Part shown: piece by piece, positions 38,201-51,100 of the stretch
Layout: the number at the start of each line of letters is the position of its first letter
Numbering within the stretch: position 1 is the first letter of the stretch
NCBI GenBank assembly: GCA_045837725.1
Contig: JBEWZL010000038.1
Span: 1-64,000, forward strand
Direction: 5' to 3'
Length of the DNA: 64,000 nt
Source of the DNA: Vermamoeba vermiformis
Lineage: Eukaryota > Tubulinea > Echinamoebida
Made by a program: the position numbers and the translations under genes
Notes under the pieces: model-generated
Database searches by the model: none
What the model saw: the letters and a program-made list of their open reading frames with translations, nothing else
Told to the model about the DNA's origin: nothing

Positions 38201-38962
38201 AATCTGTATGGTGCTCTTGTTAAAGCTGATCTTGACATCGTTGCTACACGCCTTCAGGGGCCATTGACGAGTGTAGTGCGAGCAGCGGCAACGCCAGAAG
38301 ATATCTTCGTTGCGTTTGGGCACTCGCAAGGTGTTCTGATTGAACGATACGACATGAACACAATATTGCACGAGTCATTTGTTGTACCAACAAGCGATCC
38401 CATTGTGTCAATCGATCTTGCATACACTCATGTTGAAGGACTATCGTTGGTCATTGCGACAACGAAGAACATCTCAGTCACCACATTCTTGCGCAATCAC
38501 GACAGAACATTTGTGCAAACGAATCAACCCACCATCGCAACAATGCTCTCATTAAACGTTCCAGTGCTTGATATTGACCAATCAGTGATGCCGAATGGAG
38601 ACCTTGTCGTGACATTCTCAACGATCCAAGAGATTCATGTTCAAGTGTTCGATTCGTTGATCTTTGGTATCGCTCCTTTGCCACCAGTAGAACCTATAGT
38701 AGTGCCTGTAGAAGTGATCTTACCTCCACAGATCACTCAAGCACCCAACAGTGACCTCACTGCACCGGAAGTGGCGTCCGAAACACCACTCGAAGACCAG
38801 CTTCCTTCATGGGCGATTGCGTTGATCGTCATCGGTAGTCTCCTTGCATTGTTCTTTGCTGTTATGTTCATTGTTGCTTACCAAAAGAAGCGAAAGAACC
38901 AACGACGAACGATCGTTCAACACGATCCAGATCTCATCGCCTACACCAAAATGAGTGTCTAA
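35217..38962 (+). CDS. Membrane-anchored subtilase with P domain, copy 1
   Basis: A secreted S8 serine protease about 1,000 residues long. Signal peptide MRTVVLFVLSIVLVFNA; a propeptide of about 120 residues; catalytic Asp in VIDSPVFPNDLDLR, His in PHGTICSNII, oxyanion Asn in TAGNEG, Ser in GVGTSYAAPMVSGTAA. Next is a P domain (VESVQLTLHMDVMRRGEVQI, ELISPAGTPCVIFPF, WTLRAE) as in kexin/furin convertases, then a ~350-residue beta-rich region not recognised. It ends with one membrane helix (WAIALIVIGSLLALFFAVM), KKRKNQRR and a short tail DPDLIAYTKMSV. The P domain usually stabilises the catalytic domain, so processing of cell-surface or secreted substrates is the likely job. The acidic DDG signature of kexins is replaced by IDSP. 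All triad residues are present. Confidence 0.88.
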
Positions 38963-39197
38963 TTATTTCCTAATGTAAGACACTACCTTCATAAAAGTCA
39001 TTGTAAATACAAAAATGGACAACAAATTCTGTTTCCTGCGCAAAATAAATAGTTTATTTTTAAAAGGGACCAAACGAATCACAACAATTGTTTACGCTTC
39101 ACATTAAAACGATAAGACAGCGTCTGAAAATGCATCCTTGGTAAGTTAATTATTATTCAGCCCGCAACAGACCAGAAGAGCTCGGCGCGTGGTCAAG

Positions 39198-42100
39198 ATG
39201 CGTTTCTCGATTTTGATTATAAGCTCACTATTATTACTAGGAGTAATTATTTCGAGCGCACAAAAAACAAACAAAATTATTGTCAAGTTGAAGCCTCGAG
39301 TTTCAATTGAGCAAGTTTCGGAAACACATCCGCTCGTAAAATTCGAACGGGCTTCAACTCTTCCAAGAGTGTTTGTATTCTCCGTGCAAAACATTAATGA
39401 TGTTGATCAGGTAAGATTTAATAATTAATTTTGGCTAAAGTTAAACCTGGATTTGTTTTTTCGTTCATTTCAGACCACTTACCACTTGCTTAGGAAACAA
39501 ATAAATTTGTTTCGGATCCACGTGTTGTTTGGGCAATAAATGATGAGGTTCGAGATTACGAGCCGGATGTGATACCAACGGATCCTTCGTTGCGAACCGG
39601 CCAACAATGGTAAGCAACAAATCTGTTTTAGTTTAAATTTTACTTAAAAATCCCATTAATGGATAGGCCTAACTAACTGAATTTACAGGTTTCATTGGTT
39701 TATCAACAGTACTCGGGCTTGGACGAGAGGGTTCTCAGGGCAAGGTCAAATCGTTCAGGTACAAAGAAAATTAACGTGGGTTCATATAATTGCGTACCAA
39801 CGCTAGTATTTCGAAGGTCATTGACACGCCAGTCTTTCCAAGTGACATCGATTTGAGAAATCAATTAGACCACGAACTGTCATTTGGAGGAGCTGTAACC
39901 GAACAGCCTGGTGCAGTCACGCACGGCACAATTTGCACAAACATCATTGTAGCAGAGGTATGTTGACGATGATGGTTAATAGCGACAGTTATAACTGATT
40001 AGTGTTTTCAAAGGCGAATGACTTTTGCGGTGCCGGCGTGGCTTATTCTTCTCGTGCAGCAATATTTCCTTTCATTGCAAACAGTGACGAGGACTTTTCT
40101 GATTTGGCTTTTGCTGAAGCCTACGCACTAGCATTTTCGGTACGTTTAACTGTCACTGACCTATAATTTCAGTCATATTGACCTTGGCAGGTGTCATCGA
40201 ACTCGTACGGCAGAGCGATGTGCAACGCTGCGAGGGGATGCAATATTGACCATAGAGGGATGATACCAGCTGTGCACGAAGCACTAGAACTGGCTCAAGA
40301 ACGCAACAATACTGTCTTCGTGTTCACTGCTGGCAATGACGGAGTTCATGGAGGCAGTCCAAACTTTCGAGATTTCGGTGCATCGCCTCGTGGCATTGTT
40401 GTTGGCGCCACAAGATTCGATGGCGCTCGTGCGAGCTACTCAAATGTAGGACCAGCAAACTGGATCGTTGCTCCTGCTGGTGATCATGACGAAGCTCAAA
40501 CGTGGACTTCAACAGTTGTTGGTGGTCAGCAACAATGTGGCTGGGTTGGTGTTGGCACGTCTTTCTCAGCGCCAATGGTCTCAGGCGCTGCTGCTATTCT
40601 ACGATCGGTAAGCTGTCGTTCATTCAATGCCAGTTCTAACACGAACAAACAGGCATATCCATCGCTGACATGGAGAGATGTCAAGCTGATTCTTGCTTAC
40701 TCCGCGAACAGGACTGACCCTGGACACGAGAGTTGGTTCAGAAATGGAGCAGGAAGATGGTTCAGCAATCATTACGGCTTTGGTCAACTGAATGTCGGCA
40801 AAGCAGTCGAGCTTGGAGCAACATGGAAGTCACTTGGGCCTCTTCAAATCCGCACTTTTCAGTCAAACCGCATCGTAGCTATGCCACGGACTCAATCTGT
40901 AATTACTTCCACCGTCTCAGTTCCACGCGGAATCTTCTCCAAAGTTGAAAGTGTTCAGCTGACTTTGAGTCTGAATGTAGCACAACGCGGCGACTTTCAA
41001 ATTGAATTGATATCACCTGCTGGCACGCACTGCGTGGTCTTCCCTTTCAGGCGCGACACAAACAGAGGTTATTTAAACTATTTAACGACGGCAAACTGTT
41101 TCCTTGATGAAGTCCCAGCGTAAGTATTAATTGACATACAAATGAGGCGCCGTTTTAATTTAAGGGTTAGAGGTTCATGGACACTAAGAGTTGAGCGAAG
41201 CAATCAGTCACTCGTCGTTGACCAAAGTTTTATCGATGCACTCTACAGCTTCTCGGTCATCGTTTGGGGTGAAGCTTTGTCTTCGCAAGTGCAATTGTTG
41301 CCACTAACGACAGCAACAAGACTTTCAAGCTTCACAATTACGGAGGGCGACACCTTCGAGCAGTTAGTACTTTTCCATAACTATCCAGCAACGATTGGTC
41401 TATTCTGGAAAGGTACAATCATTCCTCATCGGAAAGGAGCAAACAACTTGCTAATTCCTCCCAGATGTGTCCGGTCTGTATGGAGAACTGTTCACCACAG
41501 AGGGCAAGCAAACAACAGGCACTCAGAGACTCAATCCATCGAACTCTGATCATCCAACAGTCTCCGTGTTCTATGGAGGTGATCACGTGTTCACCTATTT
41601 GACGACCATCAATGAATCAGTAGTGTAAGTACAAGTCATTATAATGGCTGACACATACTAATGTGCTACATAATATAGATAGAATGAAAGCAGAAGTGCG
41701 AAACATCGACTTCATTCCGTTGACACCTTTAACTGACTTACCGGTCAATGACCTTAGATCTAACTTTATTAGTGCAGCAGCTGTTGAAGATAGTTTTGTT
41801 GTGAGCTACACATCTACAAATTCGTTAAGCCAAATTGCGCTTCTGAGTGTCAACTTTGGATCGCGTGACACAACTCCACTTTGCGTTCCTTTCTCGAACT
41901 ACACGACTGACGCTACCGAGGGCGCCTTTGCTGACGCAAGCAATTGCACAGAAATCGTGTATCGAAGAGACGGTGGGATCTCATTAGCTAAGCAAACGGA
42001 AATCAGAACAACATCACAAGTAGTGCTTCAATCGATTGGCATGAACTTGGTTCTTGGCACGTGGACCGATGGTCAATCAATCAACGCTGCACTCATCAGA

Positions 42101-42835
42101 GCTGATCTCGAAATACAAGTGGTTCGTTTACAAGCACCGCTAACAAGCATTGTACGAGCAGCAGCAACGCCAGAAGATGTTTTTATTGCATTTGGGCACT
42201 CACAAGGTGTTCTGATTGAACGATACGACATGAACATGATATTGCACGAGTCGTTTGTTGTACCAACAAGCGATCCCATTGTGTCAATCGATCTTGCGTA
42301 CACTCATGTTGAAGGACTATCGTTGGTCATTGCGACAACGAAGAACATCTCAGTCACCACATTCTTGCGCAATCACGACAGAACATTTGTGCAAACAAAT
42401 CAAGCCACCATTGCAACAATGCTCTCGCTAAACGTCCCAGTGCTTGATATTGACCAATCAGTGATGCCGAATGGAGATCTTGTTGTGACATTCTCAACGA
42501 TCCAAGAAATTCATGTTCAAGTATTCGATTCATTGATCTTTGGTATCGCTCCGTTGCCACCAGTAGAACCCATAGCAGTACCTGTAGAAGTGGTCTTATC
42601 TCCAGAGATCACTCAAGCACCCAACAGCGACTTCAATGTGCCGGAAACACCTCAAGACTCCCTCGAAGATCAGCTTCCTTCATGGGCCATTGCGCTGATC
42701 GTCATCGGTAGTCTCCTTGCCTTGTTCTTTGCTGTTATGTTCATTGTTGCTTACCAAAAGAAGCGAAAGAACCAAGGACGAACAATCGTTCAACAAGATC
42801 CAGATCTCATCGCCTACACCAAAATGAGTGTTTAA
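39198..42835 (+). CDS. Membrane-anchored subtilase with P domain, copy 2
   Basis: Same plan as its neighbours. Signal peptide MRFSILIISSLLLLGVIIS; catalytic Asp in VIDTPVFPSDIDLR, His in THGTICTNIIVAE, Asn in TAGNDG, Ser in GVGTSFSAPMVSGAAA; P domain (VESVQLTLSLNVAQRGDFQI, GTHCVVFPFRRD); membrane helix and KKRKNQGR tail ending KMSV. The 45-nt intron at about 40610-40654 has no in-frame stop and a length divisible by three, so the unspliced message would add 15 residues next to the catalytic serine. The catalytic part is the most diverged of the three while the last kilobase is almost identical to copy 1. It is likely active. Confidence 0.88.
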
Positions 42836-43166
42836 TCATCCCGAAGACAATCATAAAAGCTCTGAATGAAGATTTTAATCATTTATGCGCCAATCTTCGG
42901 ACTCAACGGTTTTACGCAAGAATTACGTAAGTCTAGTTTACCCACGTGGTTTAGAACATTTTAGCTCGGTTAATTTGAAATATTTGGAATTATCAACATT
43001 AAACTTGTAAATTTATTTTAGTGCGCACGGATCTCTTAATTTATTTGAAATCAAACGCGCAATTTGAATCCGCCAACAATTGTTGTAATTGTAATTATTC
43101 GAAATTCACAAAAGAAGGTAATTTGAAGCGCTCCACTACTTAAAAACTTTTAATTACCTACAATTT
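42836..43166. other. Spacer (331 bp)
   Basis: AT-rich sequence between the end of subtilase copy 2 and the end of the convergent GPI-protein gene. No coding or RNA gene seen. Confidence 0.4.
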
Positions 43167-43658
43167 TCAATAAATAAGGGCAATTGCAGAAGCAAACAAT
43201 ACGGTTGAAGGAACAATGACCGAGCCAAAGTTAGCTTTAACGGGAGTAGAGGCCTGCGGGGCAGAAGATCCGGTGGGAGTAGCAGCGGTCGGCGCGGCGG
43301 TCGGCAGTGCATTTGGAGCGGCAACTGCAGGAGTAGCAGGAGGCGCGTTGCACAGGTTAGTATTACAGCATACTACGTTGCGGTAAGATTGAGGACTGGC
43401 CATCAGAGCGTCGCAAGTAGCGTTAGATGTGAATGAGTAGATTGTTTTGTTAGTGCCAGCAGCTTGCTCGTCAGTAGTGCAAGCAGGTTCTCCTTTATAG
43501 CAAGTAATGTCGTAACTGGTGCAGACGTAGGAGGGGTCTGCCACGGTGTAAGTCATAATTGTATCGTTGTAACGGTCGATATAGTAGCAAGTCAGATCCG
43601 CCGAGGCATTGACCGCTAAAGCAAGAAGAACTCCAAGGATAGCAAGGTTTTTGTACAT
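43167..43658 (-). CDS. Ly6/uPAR-like GPI-anchored surface protein
   Basis: A single-exon gene of 163 residues. Signal peptide MYKNLAILGVLLALAVNASA; then about 85 residues with eight cysteines ending in VVCCNTNLCN, the CCxxxxCN signature of Ly6/uPAR three-finger domains. Next is an Ala/Pro/Thr-rich stalk (PPATPAVAAPNALPTAAP) and a hydrophobic C terminus (VIVPSTVLFASAIALIY) typical of GPI attachment. N-glycosylation sites occur at NDT, NKT and NAT. It sits antisense between subtilase copies 2 and 3. The Ly6 fold is inferred from the Cys pattern only; another small disulfide domain is possible. The function is likely adhesion or ligand binding at the cell surface. Confidence 0.75.
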   Translation of the reverse strand: MYKNLAILGVLLALAVNASADLTCYYIDRYNDTIMTYTVADPSYVCTSYDITCYKGEPACTTDEQAAGTNKTIYSFTSNATCDALMASPQSYRNVVCCNTNLCNAPPATPAVAAPNALPTAAPTAATPTGSSAPQASTPVKANFGSVIVPSTVLFASAIALIY

Positions 43659-43962
43659 TCTGGCAGGGCGTGTTGTAACCGTTAAATGAAAGCTAAGATA
43701 ATGAATGAATTTTTTGTGTTCGATGATTTTTTTAATTGCTATCTTTGGTCCGCACCATTCATACTTTACTGATCAGGTATAGAGAAGAAAAGATTGCCCC
43801 GAGATCGTTAGTAACCTCCATTTTGTGCACCGATGGAAAAGGTTGAAGTTAATTCCAACCAAATGGGACGAGACTAAGGGTCACTCACAAAAAATCGGCT
43901 AGTTCGTATCAAAAAAAGTCGGAGTTCACCTCTACCACAAGAGCGACGTTATTATTTCCGAG
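43659..43962. promoter_or_regulatory. Divergent spacer (304 bp)
   Basis: Lies between the starts of the GPI protein (minus) and subtilase copy 3 (plus), and should hold both promoters. No distinct motif was recognised. Confidence 0.35.
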
Positions 43963-46900
43963 ATGCGCTCAGTGGTTTTGGTTTTATGGAGTGCATTGAG
44001 CATAGTTTTGATATTTAATGCTCTGATAACAAGCGCCGAAAAAACAAACAAAATTGTGGTCAAACTAAAGCCAGAAGTATCAGTGGAAGAAGTGTCAGAA
44101 ACACATCCATTCGTAAAATTTGAAAGAGCATCAACACTTCCCAGAGTGTTTGTATTTTCTGTTCAAAATATCGATGATGCCGATCACGTAAGATTTATTT
44201 TTATTCTAAATAAATTACTGTTAATTTCCGAAAACTTGAAAAATAATTGTAATAAATCCGATCTGATCCGTTGACAAGCATTGCTGACTGTTCTCTTTAG
44301 GAGACGCAAGACTTTGTTTTAGATTCTCGGGTGGCTTGGGCTCATATTGATGAGACGAATGAATATCAAGCAATGGGACTTCCGCCGGATCCCTCTTTTC
44401 AAAACGGCGCACAGTGGTAAGAAATAAATGATCAAAAAATATGATTCTTTTTTAGAGTGCTTATTTAATATTATCCGCCGTATGAATATCACGAACGCAG
44501 AGTATAAGTATTTTCACCTCCCTGACCTAACTTTTTATTAAGGTTTCATGGCCTTATCAACAGCTCCTATGCTTGGGCAAAAGGATTGTCTGGTCAAGGC
44601 CAAATCGTTCAGGTATTAATTCAATTTTTTCTTATCTTACCAAATAAGAAGTCTAATTCCATTTTTTAGGTGATCGATACACCAGTATTTCCCGAAGAAA
44701 TCGATATACGCAATCAACTTGACCACGCAAGATCTTTCGAAGGAAATGTCACCGATCCGCCTGCGCGATCCGTTCCGCACGGAACAGTTTGCACGAACAT
44801 TATTACTGCTGAGGTAAAACAATCATATATTTGATTCTTAATTATATTATTTATGTATTGTTCAGGCTAACGACTTTTGTGGTGCCGGAGTTGCGTTCTC
44901 AGCTCGGGCAGCTGTCTTTCCATTCATTGCAAACAATGCACGAAGATTTTCTTTCGTAGACTTTGCTGAGGCGATGTCGCAAGGCTTTTTGGTACGAGAC
45001 TTTGTTTTGTTTCTGAAACAAGCGACAACTTTTGACACTTTGACAGGTGTCATCAAATTCGTACGGTGGAACTATGTGCCGTCCGTGGTTTGGCTGTAAT
45101 ATTATGCAAAATGGACTGGCGCCTGTTCTTCAAGACGCTCTTGAGTTGGCTCAAAATCGCAACAACTCCGTCTTTGTATTCGCATCGGGCAACGAAGGAC
45201 AATGGGAAGGAAGTCCGAACTTCGGCGATTGGGGCAGCTCGCCTCGCGTCATAATGGTCGGTGCCACACGAATCAATGGAACGAGAGCAGGTTACTCTAA
45301 CGTCGGACCAGCGAACTGGATCGTTGCTCCTGCTGGTGATCACAATGAAAACACTACTTGGACGTCGTCCATTGTGAATAACGAACAACAATGTGGTGAA
45401 GTTGGTGTTGGCACTTCATACGCAGCACCAATGGTCTCAGGGGCTGCTGCTATTTTACGATCTGTAAGTCGTATATCGCTTTTGACTAACTGCTGTAGTT
45501 TTAATTTTGAACTTGACAGGCATACCCATCGCTGACATGGAGAGATGTCAAACTGATTCTCGCGTATTCTACTGACAGAACTGACATCGAACATGAGAGT
45601 TGGTTCAGAAATGGAGCAGGAAGATGGTTCAGCAATCATTACGGCTTTGGTCAACTGAATGTCGGCAAAGCAGTCGAGCTTGGAGCAACATGGAAGTCAC
45701 TTGGACCTCTTCAGATCCGCACTTTTCATTCGAACATCCGCACACCAATTGAAATCACTGCAGACAATCCCGTCATCACATCTTCAATCTCAGTACCTCA
45801 TGGTATCGTTGCAAGCGTCGAAAGTGTGCAGTTGACTTTGCACATGGATGTCACGCGACGAGGAGAGGTTCAAATTGAATTGATTTCGCCAGCAGGCACA
45901 CCTTGTGTGATTTTCCCGTTCAGAAATGACCGAAACAGACATTACGTCAACTTCGTAACATCAGCGAACTGTTTCCTTGGTGAAGATCCGACGTACGTGA
46001 CACTTGTTATGTTACTATTTCTTTAATACTTTATTAATTATTCTTGCATCAGTGGTCAATGGACGTTAAGACTCACGAGGAACAGTCAAGCAATATCTAC
46101 TCCTTGGCTTGCACCCGACGCGTTGAACAGTTTTGCGGTGACTGTGTGGGGTGAAGCAGCACCTTCGCAAGTGCAACTCGTTTCACCACTGACAGCGACA
46201 AGACTGTCAAGCTTCGCTATCAAAGAAGGCGATACCTTCGAGCAGTTGGAACTGTTCAACAACTATCCAGCAACGATTGGTCTCTTCTGGAAAGGTACGA
46301 ATTGACACCAAAAAAACGATCGTCCGAAACTAACACGTTGAAAACAGATACATTCGGCCTCTATGGCGAGCTGTTCACCACAGAAGGCAAACAAACAACA
46401 GGCACTCAGAGACTCAATCCATCGAACTCTGATCATCCAACAGTCTCCGTGTTCTATGGTGGCGATCACGCGCTCACGTTCTTAACGAACGTGAACGGCT
46501 CAGTAGTGTAAGTACATAGCAATATTATGGCTGACACGTACTAATGCGATTATCGTAGGATGCAAGCAGAAGTGCGAAACATCGACTTCATTCCATTGAC
46601 ACCATTGACTGTTCTACCGTTCAGTGATGTTGACCCTGAATATATGTCAGTTGCAGCGATCGGAGGCAGGCTAATTGCGAGCTACAAGTCATCGGAAAGC
46701 AAAAGTTCGAAACTAGTACTTCTGAATGTCAACTTTGGATCACGTGACGCAACACCTCTTTGCGTTCCATCGTCAAACTTCACAACTGAAGCTGATGGAG
46801 ATGTCTCTGGCATCGATAACAACTGCACAGAGATCGTGTACCGAAGAGACGGCGAGATCTCGTTGGTTAAACAAACCGAGATGGGAACACAAGCATCCAA

Positions 46901-47895
46901 TCAGACTTCAATCGATTGGCATGAACTTGGTTCTTGGCACGTGGAATGATGGTCAATCAATCAACGCTGCACTCATCAGAGCTGATCTTACCTTGATCGC
47001 TGTCACTTTGCAAGCACCAGTGACGGAAATCATTAGCGCAACAGCAACGCCGGAGGACGTCTTTATTGCATTTAAGCACTCACAAGGCGTTCTAGTCCAA
47101 CGATACGACATGGGCATGATCTTGCACGAGTCATTTGTGGTTCAAATGAGCTATCCCGTTATCGATATTAGCCTCACGTACGCTCATTTTGAAGGACTAT
47201 CACTGGTCATTGCAACAACCCGCAGTGTCTCAGTGGTCACATTTTTGCGAGACTACAAGAGCACCGACAGAACATATAAGCAAACGAATCAAGCGCCCAT
47301 TGCAACAATGCTCTCACAGAACGTTCCAGTGCTTGATATTGACCAATCAGTGATGCCGAATGGAGATCTTGTTGTGACATTCTCAACGATCCAAGAGATC
47401 CACGTTCAAGTGTTCGCAGCGTCGATATTTGGCACAAATAACGGCGGACCAAATGCTATCAGCTCTCCTCAAACTGTTGAGCCTTATAGCGCACCAATGA
47501 GCGACTCGATTGTGGAAGATCCGGAGGAAGAGTTGCCTTCGTGGGCGATTGCATTGATCGTAATTGCTACTCTTCTGGCTCTGTTCTTTGTTGTGCTATT
47601 TATAGTGGCCTATCAAAAGAAGCGAAAGAGTCAAGTACAAATGCGTGTTCAACAAGATCCAGATTTGATCGCCTACACAAAAATGACGTTTTCAGCGTAT
47701 GGTTTCATTTCATACAACTTTGGAAACCACGACTGGAACAGCACGCATCTCAGAGGATATAGCACAATCCTGACCGATAATAGTCGAGGTAAGACATTAA
47801 TTTTTTGGGTATTACTAATAATGTTAGGCAAGCGTTTTGGGCTGTTGGAGTTGTATAGTGCCGCCTTCTGTCCCTTGTTCATCCAACGGATATAA
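43963..47895 (+). CDS. Membrane-anchored subtilase with P domain, copy 3
   Basis: Third tandem copy: signal peptide, catalytic Asp in VIDTPVFPEEIDIR, His in PHGTVCTNIITAE, Asn in ASGNEG, Ser in GVGTSYAAPMVSGAAA, P domain, membrane helix (WAIALIVIATLLALFFVV) and basic tail. Two oddities set it apart. A +1 frame change lies at about 46893-46902, where paralogs read TQSQVRLQSIG and this copy reads TQAS then, one base on, IRLQSIG; no intron fits. The tail stop shared by copies 1 and 2 after KMSV is missing (KMTFSAYGF..), so the frame runs on about 65 residues to 47895, possibly through a short gtaaga..ttag intron. It may be functional if the frame change is an artefact or is recoded. Confidence 0.78.
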
Positions 47896-48053
47896 TGTTG
47901 AACCAGGGAAACACGAGGAATTTTCGCCAGAGTTATTATTATAAGCGTCCACGTTGTAATGTCAGTAGTCGAGGTCTTCCGTCAGAACTGATATTTCAGT
48001 GGATCGTCGACCAGAATTCTGATTGGGTTCTCGGTTTAAGAGATTTCTACTGA
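47895..48053 (+). CDS. Small F-box-like ORF
   Basis: A 52-residue frame starts at the ATG that overlaps the preceding stop (TAATG). It contains SSRGLPSELIFQWIVDQNSD, which matches the start of an F-box and the F-box-like C termini of two LRR proteins elsewhere in this window (LPIEIWLKILQYI and IPSEILFQILQYV). It may be the relic or last exon of an LRR/F-box gene, or the read-through tail of copy 3 in another frame. Short, so support is limited. Confidence 0.35.
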   Translation: MLNQGNTRNFRQSYYYKRPRCNVSSRGLPSELIFQWIVDQNSDWVLGLRDFY

Positions 48054-48184
48054 GGTTTGAGCGTTTCCGAAGAGCAAACGAACAATCTTGCGGTAGGATT
48101 GGTCGTCTAATCCCGCTTTATTTGGCTAAAATTATTTATTGATTTTTAAGCATTGTTAAACAACCAATTTAGGCCTCAAACACA

Positions 48185-51100
48185 ATGCAGTTGTGGATGC
48201 TGTATTTTGCCTTAGTAGGCACTATAGTGGCTGCACCAACGACTATAACACTCACACCAACCGTTGATACGAGTCTTGATTGCTGCTTTAGCGGGGCTTA
48301 CTCGATCTCGCAGACCATTCGATTGTACAGATGGGATTCAGTCTTTCCAATCTTGAAGTTTGATATCTCTTCTATTCCTTCCGATGCTTCTATAATTTCC
48401 TCTTCGTTCACCTTCACCTGGCAGACCGTTGCATCCGATTTGTAAGCAATTTTTATTAATAATTCCAATATTAGAGAAAATTAATTAATTATATGTCAGC
48501 AACTCTCCATTCGCGTACGTTGATTTGTACGACGTTCAAACCGATTTTACCGAAGACGCAACTTTCGCATCCACTGGCTTGGGAACTTCGTGGGGTAATT
48601 TTCAATCTTTACATCTATTTGCGGCTAATTACTTTGCTAGGCAAGAACGTTTACTCGGGCGCAGACGGCTTGCGCAGAGGTGTTGATTATGAGGTGTACT
48701 TCAGAACCAAGATCCCACAGTTTTATCCGTACAACACCACTTTAACGTTTGATACAACCACTCTCCTACAAAGTAAGAATATTTATATAATTTATTTTAT
48801 TTAAATGGTTATCTAACGGTCTATGGTAGCCAGCAAATCTCAAGGAAAGAGTTGGACCGGTTTAAGAATCGGTTCGTTCGATCTGTGGGGCTACATCTAC
48901 TCAAGAGAAGCTAGCGACGTTAGTCTACGACCAACATTGGAGATAACCTACTCACAATCTGCTCCCAGAGCTGAGTTGCGTAAGAAAAAATATAGAAAGA
49001 ATTTCCTGCTTTATTGGAACTTTCGTCTAACTTTTCGAATTCCGATAAAGCAAAACACATCGTGAAGACCAGCGACGAATGGACTCTTGGTACTCCTGTT
49101 ACTGTCTCATCGAGTTCTAGTTACATTCCCAACGGAGTTTCGGCTTCTTACTCCTGGGTTCTGAAGGACGTACCTCCTGGCACATCTTTCAAAAGTAAGT
49201 AGCTGTGTAATTCGGTTTATATTGCATTATAGAGCACGTTTAATGATTATTTTGACCGACTAGAGGGCGACAACATCGGCACTTCTGCAGATCTCAGTTT
49301 CAATCCCGATGCTCCTGGATTCTACCAAATTGAATTGACTGTCGCTAACAGCGCTAATGCTGGCGTTGAGTTCTCTAAAGCTACGACAGAACTCTGGGTT
49401 GGCCTTCGAACGCAGCATCCAAGGTGAGATCCGATCGGACCTAGATCATCTGATAAGATTGCTAATTATGCTAATAGAGTTCATCTATCGCCTTCTACAT
49501 TAGATCGCATTCAAAACGGCGACCACACTACCCTTACGTAAGTTTTGAAAGGCCTTTAACAAGTTCGATCTGACTTTTTTCCAGCTGGACCCAAACGATT
49601 GCCCAAGCTGACGATCCTCAGAGTTACTGGTTATATTCATACGCCGAGGTATACACTAAGATGGTGGCGTACTTGGCAACAAAAGACACGAAATATTGCG
49701 CGTCTACGTGGACCCACATGGCCAGCATTATGTTCCAAGACGGCGTTAACCCCTCTAGCGGCTATAAGACCTTGGCGGAGCGTTATGCTACTGGAGCTCC
49801 TTATTACACGGATTTGCATCAGGTTGCGTTTATTGGAGGCTTTTACATTGGAAACTTCGCCGTAGCTTTCGATTGGGGCTTTGATTGCTTTGACTCCGAT
49901 CAAAAACAACACATTCTCACGTGGACTACGAATGAGATGATCTATAACTACCTCTACAACGACTACTTCAAAGACTACTTCCGAAACGATGGTAATTTAT
50001 CTTCGGTACGAAGTGTGTCTGGTATTCTAATTTGTTATTATTCAGCTGTCGTTCTTTTTGACGCTGTGTCGCGTTTGCTGATGGCAACTTACGCTGAAAA
50101 CCCACGAACAGAACAACTAATTGATATCTACTTAGTGAGCTGGAGAAACAGTACGTAAACTGGTGATCTATCTATATCGCTAATTTGTCGAACAGTTCGC
50201 GATGCTTGGGGCTTCACTGGCAAGGGTGGTGCTTCAGCTGAAGGCAACGGCTACGGTGCTTCTACCGCTGGCTACCTTATTCATGGTGCTCACGCTGTGT
50301 ACGTACCATGCAGCATATTGTCATGACATTTAATCTAACCATCTTGTTGCATACAGATGGACTGCTAGTGGTGAAGATTTGTTTGAATCCATCGACTTCT
50401 TCAAGAGCAGAATGATGTACGATGCATTCTCTGCGTGGCCTAATCCATTCGGTGGCCCTGGTGCCGTAAGAAACTTGTATTTGTAGCGATTATCAATACG
50501 CGTACTGAATTCAATATTTGCAGCCTATCGAATACCCTGGGTTCCCTGTGCCCGAAGTTTCTATGCTCGGTGGCGATGGTCGTCGATCTATGAGCTTCAC
50601 CATGTGGTCGATGCGACCGATCGGACATATCTTGATGGAAAGATACCCTGATTCTCCCGCAGCCGCTGCCTTTGCCTATGTGTTCAAAGAGGTAAGTTAT
50701 ATACGTTCGCTTTGGAATCAAGAGCGAAATATTAATGAGTTTATACTTGCAGCCGCAAGGTTGGTTGAACTTTATCGACGCACTTTGGCCTTATCCTAAC
50801 CCCAATCCGACGCCTCCTGCCACACTGTCCCATTTTGCCGAGACTCTTGGTTGGGTCTACGCCAGATCTGATTGGACAAAAGATGCTACTTGGTTTGCTT
50901 TCAACGCTGGACCGCATCTTGATATCCACACGCACTACGACCAAGGAGCCTTTTCAATTTACAAACGAAGAGATCTTGCTATCAAAGCCGGAAATTATGA
51001 CGTAGGAACTCCTATGATGCGACACAATCTTGCTTTTTACTCTAGAACTGTCGGAGCGAACACCATCTTGATTGGAGCTCCTGGAGAGGCGTTCAGGTAC

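Larger units (their letters stand above)
35217..47895 (+). repeat. Tandem array of three subtilase genes
   Basis: Three head-to-tail copies (35217, 39198, 43963) share exon structure, intron positions and long stretches of near-identical DNA. The similarity is mosaic. The first exons of copies 1 and 3 encode an identical run from NALITSAEKTNKIVV to VFSVQNIDD, whereas copies 1 and 2 are nearly identical over the last kilobase. The P-domain region of copies 1 and 3 is again closest. This pattern suggests repeated gene conversion or unequal crossing-over. Confidence 0.88.
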
